Assembly: GCA_903911985.1 (NCBI GenBank)
Contig: CAIWFP010000097.1
Span: forward strand, 1 to 8,578
Length of the DNA: 8,578 nt
Direction: 5' to 3'
Origin: an uncultured Sphingomonadales bacterium
Lineage (GTDB): Bacteria > Pseudomonadota > Alphaproteobacteria > Sphingomonadales > Sphingomonadaceae
Both the position numbers and the translations under genes were made by a program. The first letter of the stretch is position 1. Each line of letters starts with the position of its first letter. This document shows positions 1 through 6,899 of the stretch, piece after piece. The notes under the pieces are model-generated. The model saw nothing but the letters and a program-made list of their open reading frames with translations. It was not told the DNA's origin and did no database searches.

Positions 1-2713
1 CGCCGACATCCTCCAGCGCCTCGCGCCGCCATGCGCCGACGGCGCCCGGCACCACCATGATGGCATCAAAGCGGGTGAGGGCGCGGCGTTCGATATTCTG
101 GGCGGTGGTATATTCCACCGCCTGCCTTTTGGTAACGAGGTTGACCTTGTTGCCGACCTTGGCATTGCCGGCCACCGCGCCGATGCGATCGTCGGTGAAC
201 CAGCGCACGAGGCGCAGGATGGTTTCGCGTTCGAACTGGGTGTCGGCGTCCAGCGCGACGATAATCTCGCCCGTGGCCTGTGCCAGAGCGCGGTTCAGCG
301 CCTTGGCCTTGCCGCCGTTGACCATGGTCATCAGCTTGACGCGCGGATTGGTGCCATAGGCGGCAGCCACAATCGCGCTGGTCGCGTCCTTCGAGCCATC
401 ATCGGCGACGATAACGTCGAGGTAGGGGTAGGTGCTTTCGAGGATGCGTTTCACCGAGCTCTCGATGACCTTTTCCTCGTTGAAGCAGGGGATGATCACC
501 GTCACGCGCGGGCGATAGGTGGCATCCGGCATGGGCGGCCGGGCCCTTCCGGGCAGCAGCGCCAGAGCCGCCAGCGTCACCGAGCGCAGCACCCCCATCG
601 CGATGGCGAAGAAGAAGGTCCAGTTCAGCGCCAGCACCGAAAAGCCGATGGCGGTGAAAGCCCAGACATCGGCGCGCACCTCGGCCAGATCGACGCCCGA
701 AAGCACCGGCATTACCTGATCGTGCCGCAGACCGGCCAGCGCCGAGACCGGCACGATCTGGTAGCCCGCCCGTTGCAGCCCGGAGATGATCGCGGGCAGG
801 GCGGCGATGGTCTGGGTGCGGTCGCCGCCGCCATCGTGCAGCAGCATGATGTTGGTTGAACGGTTGGGCGTGGACGCCGCGACCTGTGCCATGGCCTCGT
901 TGACGATGGTCGGCACGCCCGGCACCCGCCAGTCGCCGGGATCGACGTGCAGGCCGACCACCGTATAGCCATGCTGCTGGGCGATCAGCGCCGGGCCCAG
1001 TTCGTCGGCGGTCGTCGGCTCGGCATCGCCGAAATAGGGCGCGCGAAACAGGCGGATGGAATGGCCCGTATAGGCCTCCACCAGACGGCGGGTGGCGTTC
1101 AGTTCCAGATTGATGCCGGTGTGGGTTTCCAGCGCCATGTTCGGGTGGGTGTAGGAATGGTTGCCGATCTCGTCACCATCAGCCACTTCGCGTTCCAGGA
1201 TGGAACGGTTGGCGACGCCGTTCTCACCGATGACGAAAAAAGTCGCCGGAACGTGGTATGCCTCCAGAATCGAGAGGATTTGCGGGGTCCAGCGTTTGTC
1301 CGGCCCATCGTCGAAGGTTAGCGCCACCATCTTGGGCTTGGCGCCGACGCGTTGCACCACATAGGGCGTGGGCAGCGAGCTATAGGTTTCCTGGGTGATG
1401 AGGCCGGTGCGCTTGTCGATCTGGATCTCGCGCTGGCCCGGGCTGGGGGTGGAGGTGATGCGCAGGATCTCGCCCTGGCCCTCCACATCGACGTTGGTGG
1501 CCTCCTCGATGCTGCCGAATTGCGGCTGGGTGCCATCGCGCCAGGCCGAAACCGCCTGCCAGAAGCCGGGATCTTCCGAACCCATGCGCCACAGCGCGAC
1601 ATTGCCCAGCCCCAGCCGGCTGAGGATGCGCATCTCGTTCCAGTTGGCGGCGGCATCCACCATCCACACATCGTGGCGGCTGGTGCCTTCGAGGAAGGAG
1701 AAGGCGGTGTTGCCCACACCGCGCAGGAAGGTGGGGGTTGAGCGGGAATCATGCGCCGCCAGCCAGGCCTCTTCAATCGTGAGACCGTCGGCTTTGCCAT
1801 CGTGCCAGTCATAGGCATAGGAGCCGAGCGCCACCACCAGCTTTTCAGGCGCAATGCCGCGCATCGCGGTCGAGACCTGCTGGGTAAACCAGTCGTCAGC
1901 GGCAATGGGGCCGGAGGGACCGCCCTGCCAGTGCTGGTCATAGGCCATGAGAAACACCTTGTCCGCCACTTCGGCAAAGCTGCGGATGTTCCAGTCGGTG
2001 TTGCCCATGGGCACGGAGACGCCGACATAGCGCCCGCGCTTGTTGAACTCGCGGTTGGTCTCGGCAATCAGCGCGCGGTACTGGCCCATTAATTCGGGCG
2101 GGATGGCCTCGAAGTCATAGATGACGCCAGCATCGCCGGTAGAATCGAGATAGGCATCAAGCTTGGCGATGAACTCCTTGTGCCGGGCGGGATCGCGCAG
2201 CAGGGCGATGGTGGCCGGCCCGGAGAATACATCGCCGACCACGTTCTGCAGCGTGGGCACCACCAGTGGGCGATGCAGACTGCTCAGCAAGACGCGGCGC
2301 AGCACCTTGTCGTCGCGCGCCACCAGATTGCCGGTCTTGTCCACCGCCAGCGTGGTGGGCGCCACCCAGTCGAGCAGGGCAACGTTTTGCGCCAGCGAGG
2401 GGCCGCTCTCATCCGCCCAGGTGGTATAGAAACCCACGGTGATGGGGTGATAGCCGCGCGAGCCGGGGCGCACCTTGGGCGGTCCGGCAAACAGATCGGT
2501 AATGGTATGCGACAGGCGCGAAACCTGTGAGCGCAGGCGCAAGGGTGTGTGCCGTTCGAAGCCCAGCGGCAGCGGCTCGGGCGAGGGGATCGTCACCACG
2601 GTGGAGGCAAAGGCCAGCGCCATCAGCACCAGCCCCGCCAGACTCGCGAAAATACCGCGCCGAATCCAGCGCCTGCGGCGGCCTGTGGGGTCGAAGAAGA
2701 TCGGCCTTGCCAT
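1..2713 (-). CDS. Three-domain GH18 / polysaccharide deacetylase / glycosyltransferase 2 membrane protein, 3' end missing
   Basis: The frame is open for 904 codons and runs off the left edge, so the C-terminus is missing. The ATG at 2713 has AGGA five bases upstream. Seen in the protein: a basic start and a membrane anchor (about 20-42); a GH18-like domain (about 90-390) with YDFE at 199-202 and MAYD at 256-259; a NodB deacetylase domain (about 455-660) with TFDDGP at 466-471, HSYTHP at 519-524, RAPY at 557-560 and LLHDGGG at 624-630; a second membrane segment (about 683-706); and a GT2 domain from about 736 with PCFNEE at 742-747, DDGS at 771-774 and DAD at 822-824. The probable metal ligands D469, H519 and H523 are intact. 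From this topology I infer that the hydrolase and deacetylase face the periplasm and the transferase faces the cytoplasm. A bacterial family with these three domains is known but, to my knowledge, uncharacterised. PgaB (deacetylase plus hydrolase) and PgaC (GT2) of poly-N-acetylglucosamine synthesis are the nearest functional analogy. The substrate is unknown. Confidence 0.93.
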   Translation of the reverse strand, partial: MARPIFFDPTGRRRRWIRRGIFASLAGLVLMALAFASTVVTIPSPEPLPLGFERHTPLRLRSQVSRLSHTITDLFAGPPKVRPGSRGYHPITVGFYTTWADESGPSLAQNVALLDWVAPTTLAVDKTGNLVARDDKVLRRVLLSSLHRPLVVPTLQNVVGDVFSGPATIALLRDPARHKEFIAKLDAYLDSTGDAGVIYDFEAIPPELMGQYRALIAETNREFNKRGRYVGVSVPMGNTDWNIRSFAEVADKVFLMAYDQHWQGGPSGPIAADDWFTQQVSTAMRGIAPEKLVVALGSYAYDWHDGKADGLTIEEAWLAAHDSRSTPTFLRGVGNTAFSFLEGTSRHDVWMVDAAANWNEMRILSRLGLGNVALWRMGSEDPGFWQAVSAWRDGTQPQFGSIEEATNVDVEGQGEILRITSTPSPGQREIQIDKRTGLITQETYSSLPTPYVVQRVGAKPKMVALTFDDGPDKRWTPQILSILEAYHVPATFFVIGENGVANRSILEREVADGDEIGNHSYTHPNMALETHTGINLELNATRRLVEAYTGHSIRLFRAPYFGDAEPTTADELGPALIAQQHGYTVVGLHVDPGDWRVPGVPTIVNEAMAQVAASTPNRSTNIMLLHDGGGDRTQTIAALPAIISGLQRAGYQIVPVSALAGLRHDQVMPVLSGVDLAEVRADVWAFTAIGFSVLALNWTFFFAIAMGVLRSVTLAALALLPGRARPPMPDATYRPRVTVIIPCFNEEKVIESSVKRILESTYPYLDVIVADDGSKDATSAIVAAAYGTNPRVKLMTMVNGGKAKALNRALAQATGEIIVALDADTQFERETILRLVRWFTDDRIGAVAGNAKVGNKVNLVTKRQAVEYTTAQNIERRALTRFDAIMVVPGAVGAWRREALEDVG

Positions 2714-2839
2714 GATGATCCTGCTACTCGCGTGTGGGTATGGGTGGCGGTTTTCGGGACGGCGGAGCGGGGCCCGGCAGGATCGATACTCCCGCGTCGC
2801 CCCCATGCCCGCCGGGCTTGCCCTCTAGCATCTTGCGAC

Positions 2840-2890
2840 TTCGTCACAAAACGAAATGGGCGGAAAGATGGGTGAAATTGTCCGTCCCAT
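2840..2890. promoter_or_regulatory. Pair of adjacent inverted repeats, possible operator
   Basis: A perfect 5-bp inverted repeat with a 6-base spacer (2840-2855) directly abuts a longer imperfect one (2856-2864 with 2881-2890, 16-base spacer, one bulge). They sit in the AT-richer core between two divergent genes, just upstream of the -10-like TAAAAT at 2890. They could be binding sites for a regulator of either gene or hairpins in a leader RNA. Short repeats of this kind also arise by chance. Confidence 0.25.
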
Positions 2891-3056
2891 AAAATCTCTA
2901 TCTTGCCAATAGACTTGGCGGGCCGCTACACAGCCGGGCATGAACGAGGTCGGCAGACTCTCCCGCCCTGTCGCTATCCGTATGGCTGGCGACGGGGAGG
3001 TGTGGGTGTGATAAGATTTCCGGTCTGAATATTCGGTGAGCCCACGAGGGCAGCTT

Positions 3057-3062
3057 GAAAGG
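3057..3062 (+). promoter_or_regulatory. Ribosome binding site that favours the start at 3070
   Basis: GAAAGG lies seven bases before the ATG at 3070. The alternatives fit less well: the ATG at 3064 is only one base from this motif, the ATG at 3073 is ten bases away, and a TTG at 3055 would have to use GAGGG at 3046-3050 with a four-base spacer. Confidence 0.45.
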
Positions 3063-3069
3063 CATGGCA

Positions 3070-3936
3070 ATGATGAATTTGATCCACCAGATGGATGGCC
3101 TGCACGCTATTGCGGGCTTGCTGGTCGGCTTGTTGGTTGGCCTTACAGGCGTGGGCGGCGGCTCGCTGATGACGCCGGTTCTGGTGCTGCTGTTTGGTGT
3201 TTCCCCGCAGACAGCCGTGGGCACCGATCTCCTCTTTGCCTCGGCCACCAAGACGGTTGGCTCGTCGATTCATGGCTGGCGCGACACGGTGGACTGGAAG
3301 ATCGTGCGGCGGCTGGCCACGGGCAGCATCCCGGCGGCGCTGCTCACCCTGTGGGCGCTGTCCTATTATGGCCATATCGGCAAATCGGCGCAGCACACGA
3401 TTCTCATCGTGCTGGCGGCGATGCTGGCGCTGACGGCGGTGACGGTGACCTATCAGAAGAAGCTGATCGCGCTGGCCCGCAGCCGTGACCCGCTGGAGCC
3501 CCAGGGCTGGGTGGTGGGCCTTACGGTGCTGCTCGGCGCGGTGATCGGCGTGGCGGTTTCCATCTCGTCGGTCGGGGCCGGTGCCATTGGCGTGACGGCG
3601 CTGCTGATGCTCTATCCGCGCCTGCCGATCGCCCGCATTGTCGGTTCCGACATCGCCCATGCCGTGCCGCTCACGCTGATCGCCGGGGCGGGGCATTGGT
3701 ATATTGGCGATGTGAACGGCGTGCTGCTGAGCAATCTGCTGCTGGGCTCGGTGCCCGGCGTCATCGTGGGCAGCCTGATTTCCACCCGCGCCCGCGACAG
3801 TGTGCTGCGCCCGCTGCTGGCGTTGGTGCTGGCGGTGTCTTCCTGGCAGCTGTTCACCAAGGCCAACACGCCCGACAAGGGTGAGAAGCCCAAGCCGGTG
3901 GCCGGTGCCCCGGTTCAGGCGCCAAAGGGGCAGTAG
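3070..3936 (+). CDS. TauE/SafE-family (YfcA-like) membrane permease
   Basis: The 288-residue protein is almost wholly hydrophobic, with about eight predicted membrane segments and the inverted two-half build of the TauE/SafE (formerly DUF81) family. The halves share marks: GVGGGSLMTP at 27-36 and VGTD at 50-53 in the first, SVGAGAIG around 167-174 and VGSD at 191-194 in the second. A hydrophilic tail of about 25 residues rich in Lys, Pro and Ala ends the protein. Family members move small anions such as sulfite, sulfoacetate or other organosulfur acids across the inner membrane, usually outward, but many have unknown substrates. The cysDNC genes downstream make a sulfur anion plausible, and the adjacent acyl-CoA ligase makes a carboxylate equally possible. 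Start choice is uncertain between 3055 (TTG), 3064 and 3070; the ribosome binding site favours 3070. The family call is secure, the substrate is not. Confidence 0.9.
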   Translation: MMNLIHQMDGLHAIAGLLVGLLVGLTGVGGGSLMTPVLVLLFGVSPQTAVGTDLLFASATKTVGSSIHGWRDTVDWKIVRRLATGSIPAALLTLWALSYYGHIGKSAQHTILIVLAAMLALTAVTVTYQKKLIALARSRDPLEPQGWVVGLTVLLGAVIGVAVSISSVGAGAIGVTALLMLYPRLPIARIVGSDIAHAVPLTLIAGAGHWYIGDVNGVLLSNLLLGSVPGVIVGSLISTRARDSVLRPLLALVLAVSSWQLFTKANTPDKGEKPKPVAGAPVQAPKGQ

Positions 3937-3960
3937 GGGCCCGGAGGCGCCTGCGGGCCC
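3937..3960 (+). terminator. GC-rich 24-bp palindrome right after the permease stop, possible terminator or RNA-stabilising hairpin
   Basis: The arms GGGCCCG (3937-3943) and CGGGCCC (3954-3960) enclose AGGCGCCT (3945-3952), itself a palindrome, so the whole element pairs except for one G/G position. It begins at the first base after the TAG stop. No T-tract follows, so it is not a standard intrinsic terminator. It could attenuate transcription or protect the upstream mRNA from 3' decay. Confidence 0.4.
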
Positions 3961-4056
3961 GCCAATCCGGGACGAGGGCATGGCCGGGGGCGGGGTGACA
4001 CCCTTCGTTCCGGCCGCGTGACAGGGCGGCGTGAGGCGGCCCGGCGGGAAGGGGTG

Positions 4057-4119
4057 ATGGCACCGACCATGGAAAATGGGTTGCGCCCGCTTTCGGCCGA
4101 GGGCAACGATCAGCCATGA
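4057..4119 (+). promoter_or_regulatory. Possible 20-codon leader ORF overlapping the start of the acyl-CoA ligase gene
   Basis: An ATG at 4057 follows a purine-rich GGGAAGGGG run (4046-4054) that looks like a Shine-Dalgarno site. The frame encodes MAPTMENGLRPLSAEGNDQP and stops at TGA 4117-4119, which overlaps the ligase ATG (4116-4118) as ATGA, a typical translational-coupling junction. The ligase start itself has only a distant GAGGG (4099-4103, twelve-base spacer), so coupling would explain how it is translated. The same frame is open all the way from the permease TAG at 3936, which in such GC-rich DNA may be chance. No peptide family is recognised. Confidence 0.25.
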
Positions 4120-5672
4120 CCGAACACGCCAACACATCCGCTGCCCCTGCGGACACCACCCCTGCGGGCGCCACCCTCATCGCCCATATCCTGTCTGTCG
4201 CGGCGGCGGCGGGCGACAAGCCTTTTCTCGTCGAGGCGGGGCTCACGCGCCTGAGTTTCGCCGATCTGGAACCGCGCACGGCCAGGCTGGCGGCGCGGCT
4301 GGTGGCTCTGGGCGGCAAGCCCGCCGCGCGGATTGTGGTGCAGGTCGACAAGTCGGTGGAGGCGGTGCTGCTCTATCTGGCGGCGCTGCGTGCGGGCATG
4401 GTGTTTGTGCCGCTGAACACGGCCTATACCGCGACGGAACTGGCCTATTTCATCGGCGATGCCGAGCCTGCCGTGGTGGTGTGCCGCCCGGCGGACGAGG
4501 CGGCGGTCCGGGCTGTTGCCGGCGCCGCGCGCGTGGTGACGCTGGGGGCGGATGGCACCGGCAGCCTGCTGGAGGATCTGCCACAACAGGGCTTGCCGCT
4601 GGCGGCGGGCGAGGCCGGGGATCTGGCCGCCATCCTCTACACCTCGGGCACCACCGGGCGCTCGAAGGGGGCGATGCTGACCCATGCCAATTTGCTGTCC
4701 AATGCTTTGACGCTGAAGGATCTGTGGCGCTGGCAAAGCGATGATGTGCTGATCCACATTCTGCCGATCTATCACGTCCACGGGCTGTTCGTGGCGCTGC
4801 ATGGCGCGCTGCTGGCCGGGGCCAGTGTGCTGTTCCATCAGGGCTTCGATCCCGCCGCTGTCATCGCCGATTTCGCGGCGGCAACGGTGCTGATGGGGGT
4901 GCCGACGCATTATACCCGCCTGATGGACTCGCCGGAGCATTGTCCCGGGGCCTGCGCGCATATGCGGCTGTTCATTTCCGGCTCCGCCCCGCTGCTGGCC
5001 GAGGCCCATCAGCGGTTCGAGGGGCTGACCGGGCAGCGCATTCTCGAACGCTATGGCATGACCGAATGCGGCATGATCACCTCCAATCCCTATGATGGCG
5101 ATCGCGTTGCGGGCACGGTGGGCTATCCGTTGCCGGGTGTGGCGGTGCGGGTGCGCGGCGATTCGGGCGATCTCGTGACCAATGGAGAGCCGGGCCTGCT
5201 GGAAGTGCGCGGGCCGAATGTGTTCGCCGGATATTGGCGCAACCCCGATAAAACCGCGCAGGAATTTCGTGCCGACGGTTTCTTCATCACCGGGGATGTC
5301 GCGACGCAGGCTCCCGACGGGCGCATCACGCTGGTGGGAAGGGCGAAGGATCTGATCATCGCCGGGGGCCTCAACATCTATCCCAAGGAGATCGAGGAGG
5401 CGATCGACGCTTTGCCGGGGGTGGCGGAAAGCGCGGTAATCGGCGTGCCCCATGCCGACCTTGGCGAGGCGGTGGTAGCGGTGGTGGCGCGGCAGCGCGG
5501 GGCCGAATTATCCGGGGATGGGGTGATGGCGGGCATCGCCGACAGCCTTGCGCGCTTCAAGCATCCGCGCCGCGTCGTCATCGTCGACGAGTTGCCGCGC
5601 AACGCCATGGGCAAGGTGCAAAAGGCCGCTCTGCGGGCCGAACACGGTGGTTTGTTTGTGCCCAAACCCTGA
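4116..5672 (+). CDS. matB: Malonyl-CoA synthetase-like AMP-forming acyl-CoA ligase
   Basis: The 518-residue protein belongs to the ANL adenylating superfamily. It would activate a carboxylic acid with ATP to an acyl-AMP and transfer the acyl group to CoA in the cytoplasm. The motifs are in order: P-loop-like YTSGTTGRSKG at 175-185, HILPIYHVHGL at 214-224, GVPTHYTRL at 261-269, RYGMTE at 312-317, TGD with D394, GRAKD with R409 at 408-412, and a C-terminal PRNAMGKVQK carrying the expected catalytic lysine K500. Recalled MatB proteins such as that of Rhodopseudomonas palustris share long stretches around these motifs, including SNPYDGDRV and the MGKVQK end, so malonate is the likely substrate. 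Methylmalonate or a related diacid is possible. The N-terminal 20 residues are Ala/Thr/Pro-rich and probably disordered. The start lies 179 bases after the permease stop and has a poorly placed ribosome binding site, perhaps compensated by coupling to a leader ORF. Confidence 0.85.
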   Translation: MTEHANTSAAPADTTPAGATLIAHILSVAAAAGDKPFLVEAGLTRLSFADLEPRTARLAARLVALGGKPAARIVVQVDKSVEAVLLYLAALRAGMVFVPLNTAYTATELAYFIGDAEPAVVVCRPADEAAVRAVAGAARVVTLGADGTGSLLEDLPQQGLPLAAGEAGDLAAILYTSGTTGRSKGAMLTHANLLSNALTLKDLWRWQSDDVLIHILPIYHVHGLFVALHGALLAGASVLFHQGFDPAAVIADFAAATVLMGVPTHYTRLMDSPEHCPGACAHMRLFISGSAPLLAEAHQRFEGLTGQRILERYGMTECGMITSNPYDGDRVAGTVGYPLPGVAVRVRGDSGDLVTNGEPGLLEVRGPNVFAGYWRNPDKTAQEFRADGFFITGDVATQAPDGRITLVGRAKDLIIAGGLNIYPKEIEEAIDALPGVAESAVIGVPHADLGEAVVAVVARQRGAELSGDGVMAGIADSLARFKHPRRVVIVDELPRNAMGKVQKAALRAEHGGLFVPKP

Positions 5673-5705
5673 TTTCAGGTCCGGGCGCCGGGGTTGGAAC
5701 AGGCG

Positions 5706-5732
5706 CGCCGCGCAGACGGCATCGGCGCGGCG
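5706..5732 (+). terminator. GC-rich stem-loop 33 bases past the matB stop, possible terminator
   Basis: CGCCGCGC (5706-5713) pairs perfectly with GCGCGGCG (5725-5732) around an 11-base loop. No T-tract follows, so this is not a standard intrinsic terminator. In DNA this GC-rich, such a stem can also arise by chance. Confidence 0.25.
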
Positions 5733-5983
5733 GCGATAGTGGTCGGGATTGCGCATGGACATCGCCTTGCGCCACATCGCCGTTCATGCGGATGAGGTGA
5801 TTGCAGGCCGGTGGCAGGTCCCGTCTCTTCCATCCGTGTTTGCCTCGGATAACGCGGTGTCGGTGTGAACGGCATTGCCTGCCCGGGGAAAGGTGCCCAA
5901 TGGTGGTGCAAAGAAGGATTTGTTTGCATCGCCCCGGCCCACCCGGCAGTGGCGGTGGACGATTTCGACAAGAATGACCTGAC

Positions 5984-5989
5984 AGGGAG
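5984..5989 (+). promoter_or_regulatory. Ribosome binding site that sets the cysD start
   Basis: AGGGAG lies four bases before the ATG at 5994. The protein from that ATG begins MPKTLTHLERLEAEAIHIIR, the usual CysD N-terminus, whereas the in-frame ATG at 5865 would add 43 residues unlike the family. Confidence 0.75.
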
Positions 5990-5993
5990 CATT

Positions 5994-6899
5994 ATGCCCA
6001 AGACCCTAACGCACCTTGAGCGGCTTGAGGCCGAGGCGATACATATTATTCGCGAGGTTGTGGCGGAGGCTGACAAGCCTGTGATGCTGTATTCGGTTGG
6101 CAAGGACAGCGCGGTGATGCTGCATCTGGCGCGCAAGGCGTTTTATCCGTCGCCGCCGCCGTTTCCGTTGCTGCATGTCGACACCACCTGGAAGTTCCAG
6201 GAGATGTACAAGCTGCGTGACAAGATGGCCGAGCTGTCGGGGATGGAGCTGCTGGTCTATCACAACCCCGAGGCTGCCGAGCGCGGGATCAACCCGTTTG
6301 ACCATGGCGCCTTGCATACCGACATGTGGAAGACCGAGGGGCTGAAGCAGGGTCTGGACAAATGGGGCTTTGACGTCGCCTTTGGCGGGGCGCGGCGCGA
6401 CGAGGAAAAGAGCCGCGCCAAGGAGCGCATCTTCTCCTTCCGCACCGCCTCGCACGGCTGGGACCCCAAGAACCAGCGGCCCGAGCTGTGGAACCTCTAT
6501 AACGCCCGCAAAGCCAAGGGCGAGAGCATCCGCGTCTTCCCGATCAGCAACTGGACCGAGCTGGATGTGTGGCAATATATCCACCTCAACGACATCCCCA
6601 TCGTGCCGCTCTATTTCGCCGACAAGCGCCCCACCGTGGAGCGCGACGGCATGCTGCTGATGGTCGATGACGACCGCTTTCCGCTGAAGCCCGGCGAGGT
6701 TCCGGTCGAACGCTCGATCCGCTTCCGCACATTGGGCTGCTATCCCTTGACCGGAGCGGTGGAGAGCACGGCAAAGACCCTGCCCGAGGTCATTCAGGAA
6801 ACGCTGCTGACCACCACCAGCGAGCGGCAGGGCCGCGCCATCGACAAGGATGCGGGCGGCGCCGGCATGGAAGTTAAAAAGCAGCAGGGGTATTTCTGA
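5994..6899 (+). CDS. cysD: Sulfate adenylyltransferase subunit 2
   Basis: The 301-residue product matches CysD in length and sequence. CysD is the catalytic subunit of ATP sulfurylase, which with the GTPase CysN makes adenosine 5'-phosphosulfate from ATP and sulfate in the cytoplasm, the first step of assimilatory sulfate reduction. Seen here: the PP-loop of the N-type ATP pyrophosphatase fold as YSVGKDS (33-39), followed by HLARKAFYP; HVDTTWKFQEMY; the basic GGARRDEEKSRAKERIFSFR block; TLGCYPLTGAVES; and the usual C-terminal KKQQGYF. The start at 5994 is set by the AGGGAG upstream and by the N-terminal sequence. The stop TGA shares its last A with the ATG of cysNC, which points to one operon with coupled translation. 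Confidence 0.97.
   Translation: MPKTLTHLERLEAEAIHIIREVVAEADKPVMLYSVGKDSAVMLHLARKAFYPSPPPFPLLHVDTTWKFQEMYKLRDKMAELSGMELLVYHNPEAAERGINPFDHGALHTDMWKTEGLKQGLDKWGFDVAFGGARRDEEKSRAKERIFSFRTASHGWDPKNQRPELWNLYNARKAKGESIRVFPISNWTELDVWQYIHLNDIPIVPLYFADKRPTVERDGMLLMVDDDRFPLKPGEVPVERSIRFRTLGCYPLTGAVESTAKTLPEVIQETLLTTTSERQGRAIDKDAGGAGMEVKKQQGYF

Larger units (their letters stand above)
2714..3069. other. Divergent intergenic region, probable promoters for both flanking genes
   Basis: This stretch of about 350 bases separates two divergent genes and holds no convincing coding frame. The outer parts are GC-rich, while 2835-2915 is noticeably richer in A and T, as expected for a promoter. Two inverted repeats lie there: TTCGT (2840-2844) with ACGAA (2851-2855), and ATGGGCGGA (2856-2864) with TCCGTCCCAT (2881-2890), the latter pairing with one bulged base. 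TAAAAT at 2890-2895 matches five of six bases of a -10 box for the plus strand, but no good -35 box lies at the right distance. A second -10-like TAAGAT lies at 3012-3017, also without a clear partner. I could not assign a promoter firmly on either strand. Confidence 0.4.
5673..5993 (+). other. Intergenic region before cysD
   Basis: This gap of about 320 bases holds no gene I can support. A GC-rich stem-loop lies near its start (5706-5732). A 37-codon frame at 5755-5868 has no ribosome binding site and no recognisable product. The cysD frame is open back to 5865, but that extension lacks CysD-like sequence. A promoter for cysD-cysNC probably lies here, yet I see no convincing -35/-10 pair or known sulfur-regulator site. 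Confidence 0.4.

Noticed and set aside
1318..2067. Minus-strand open frame of 249 codons inside the three-domain gene
   Set aside because: It lies in another frame within the GH18 domain coding region, which has clear motifs in its own frame. The alternative product is Ala/Pro/Arg/Ser low-complexity.
2974..4137. Minus-strand open frame of 387 codons opposite the permease gene
   Set aside because: The permease on the plus strand has clear family motifs and membrane segments. The antisense product is Arg/His/Gln-rich with no recognisable domain.
4110..5453. Minus-strand open frame of 447 codons opposite the matB-like gene
   Set aside because: It is the antisense shadow of a ligase with all motifs intact, and its product is low-complexity (Arg, His, Gln, Gly-rich).
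5508..5777. Minus-strand ORF of 89 codons overlapping the end of the matB-like gene
   Set aside because: Most of it is antisense to conserved ligase sequence, and the non-overlapping part shows no family.
5755..5868. 37-codon plus-strand ORF in the gap before cysD
   Set aside because: It has no ribosome binding site, no recognisable product and is too short to stand on its own.
5865..5993. N-terminal extension of cysD to the ATG at 5865
   Set aside because: The extra 43 residues do not look like CysD, while the ATG at 5994 has AGGGAG upstream and gives the normal N-terminus and length.
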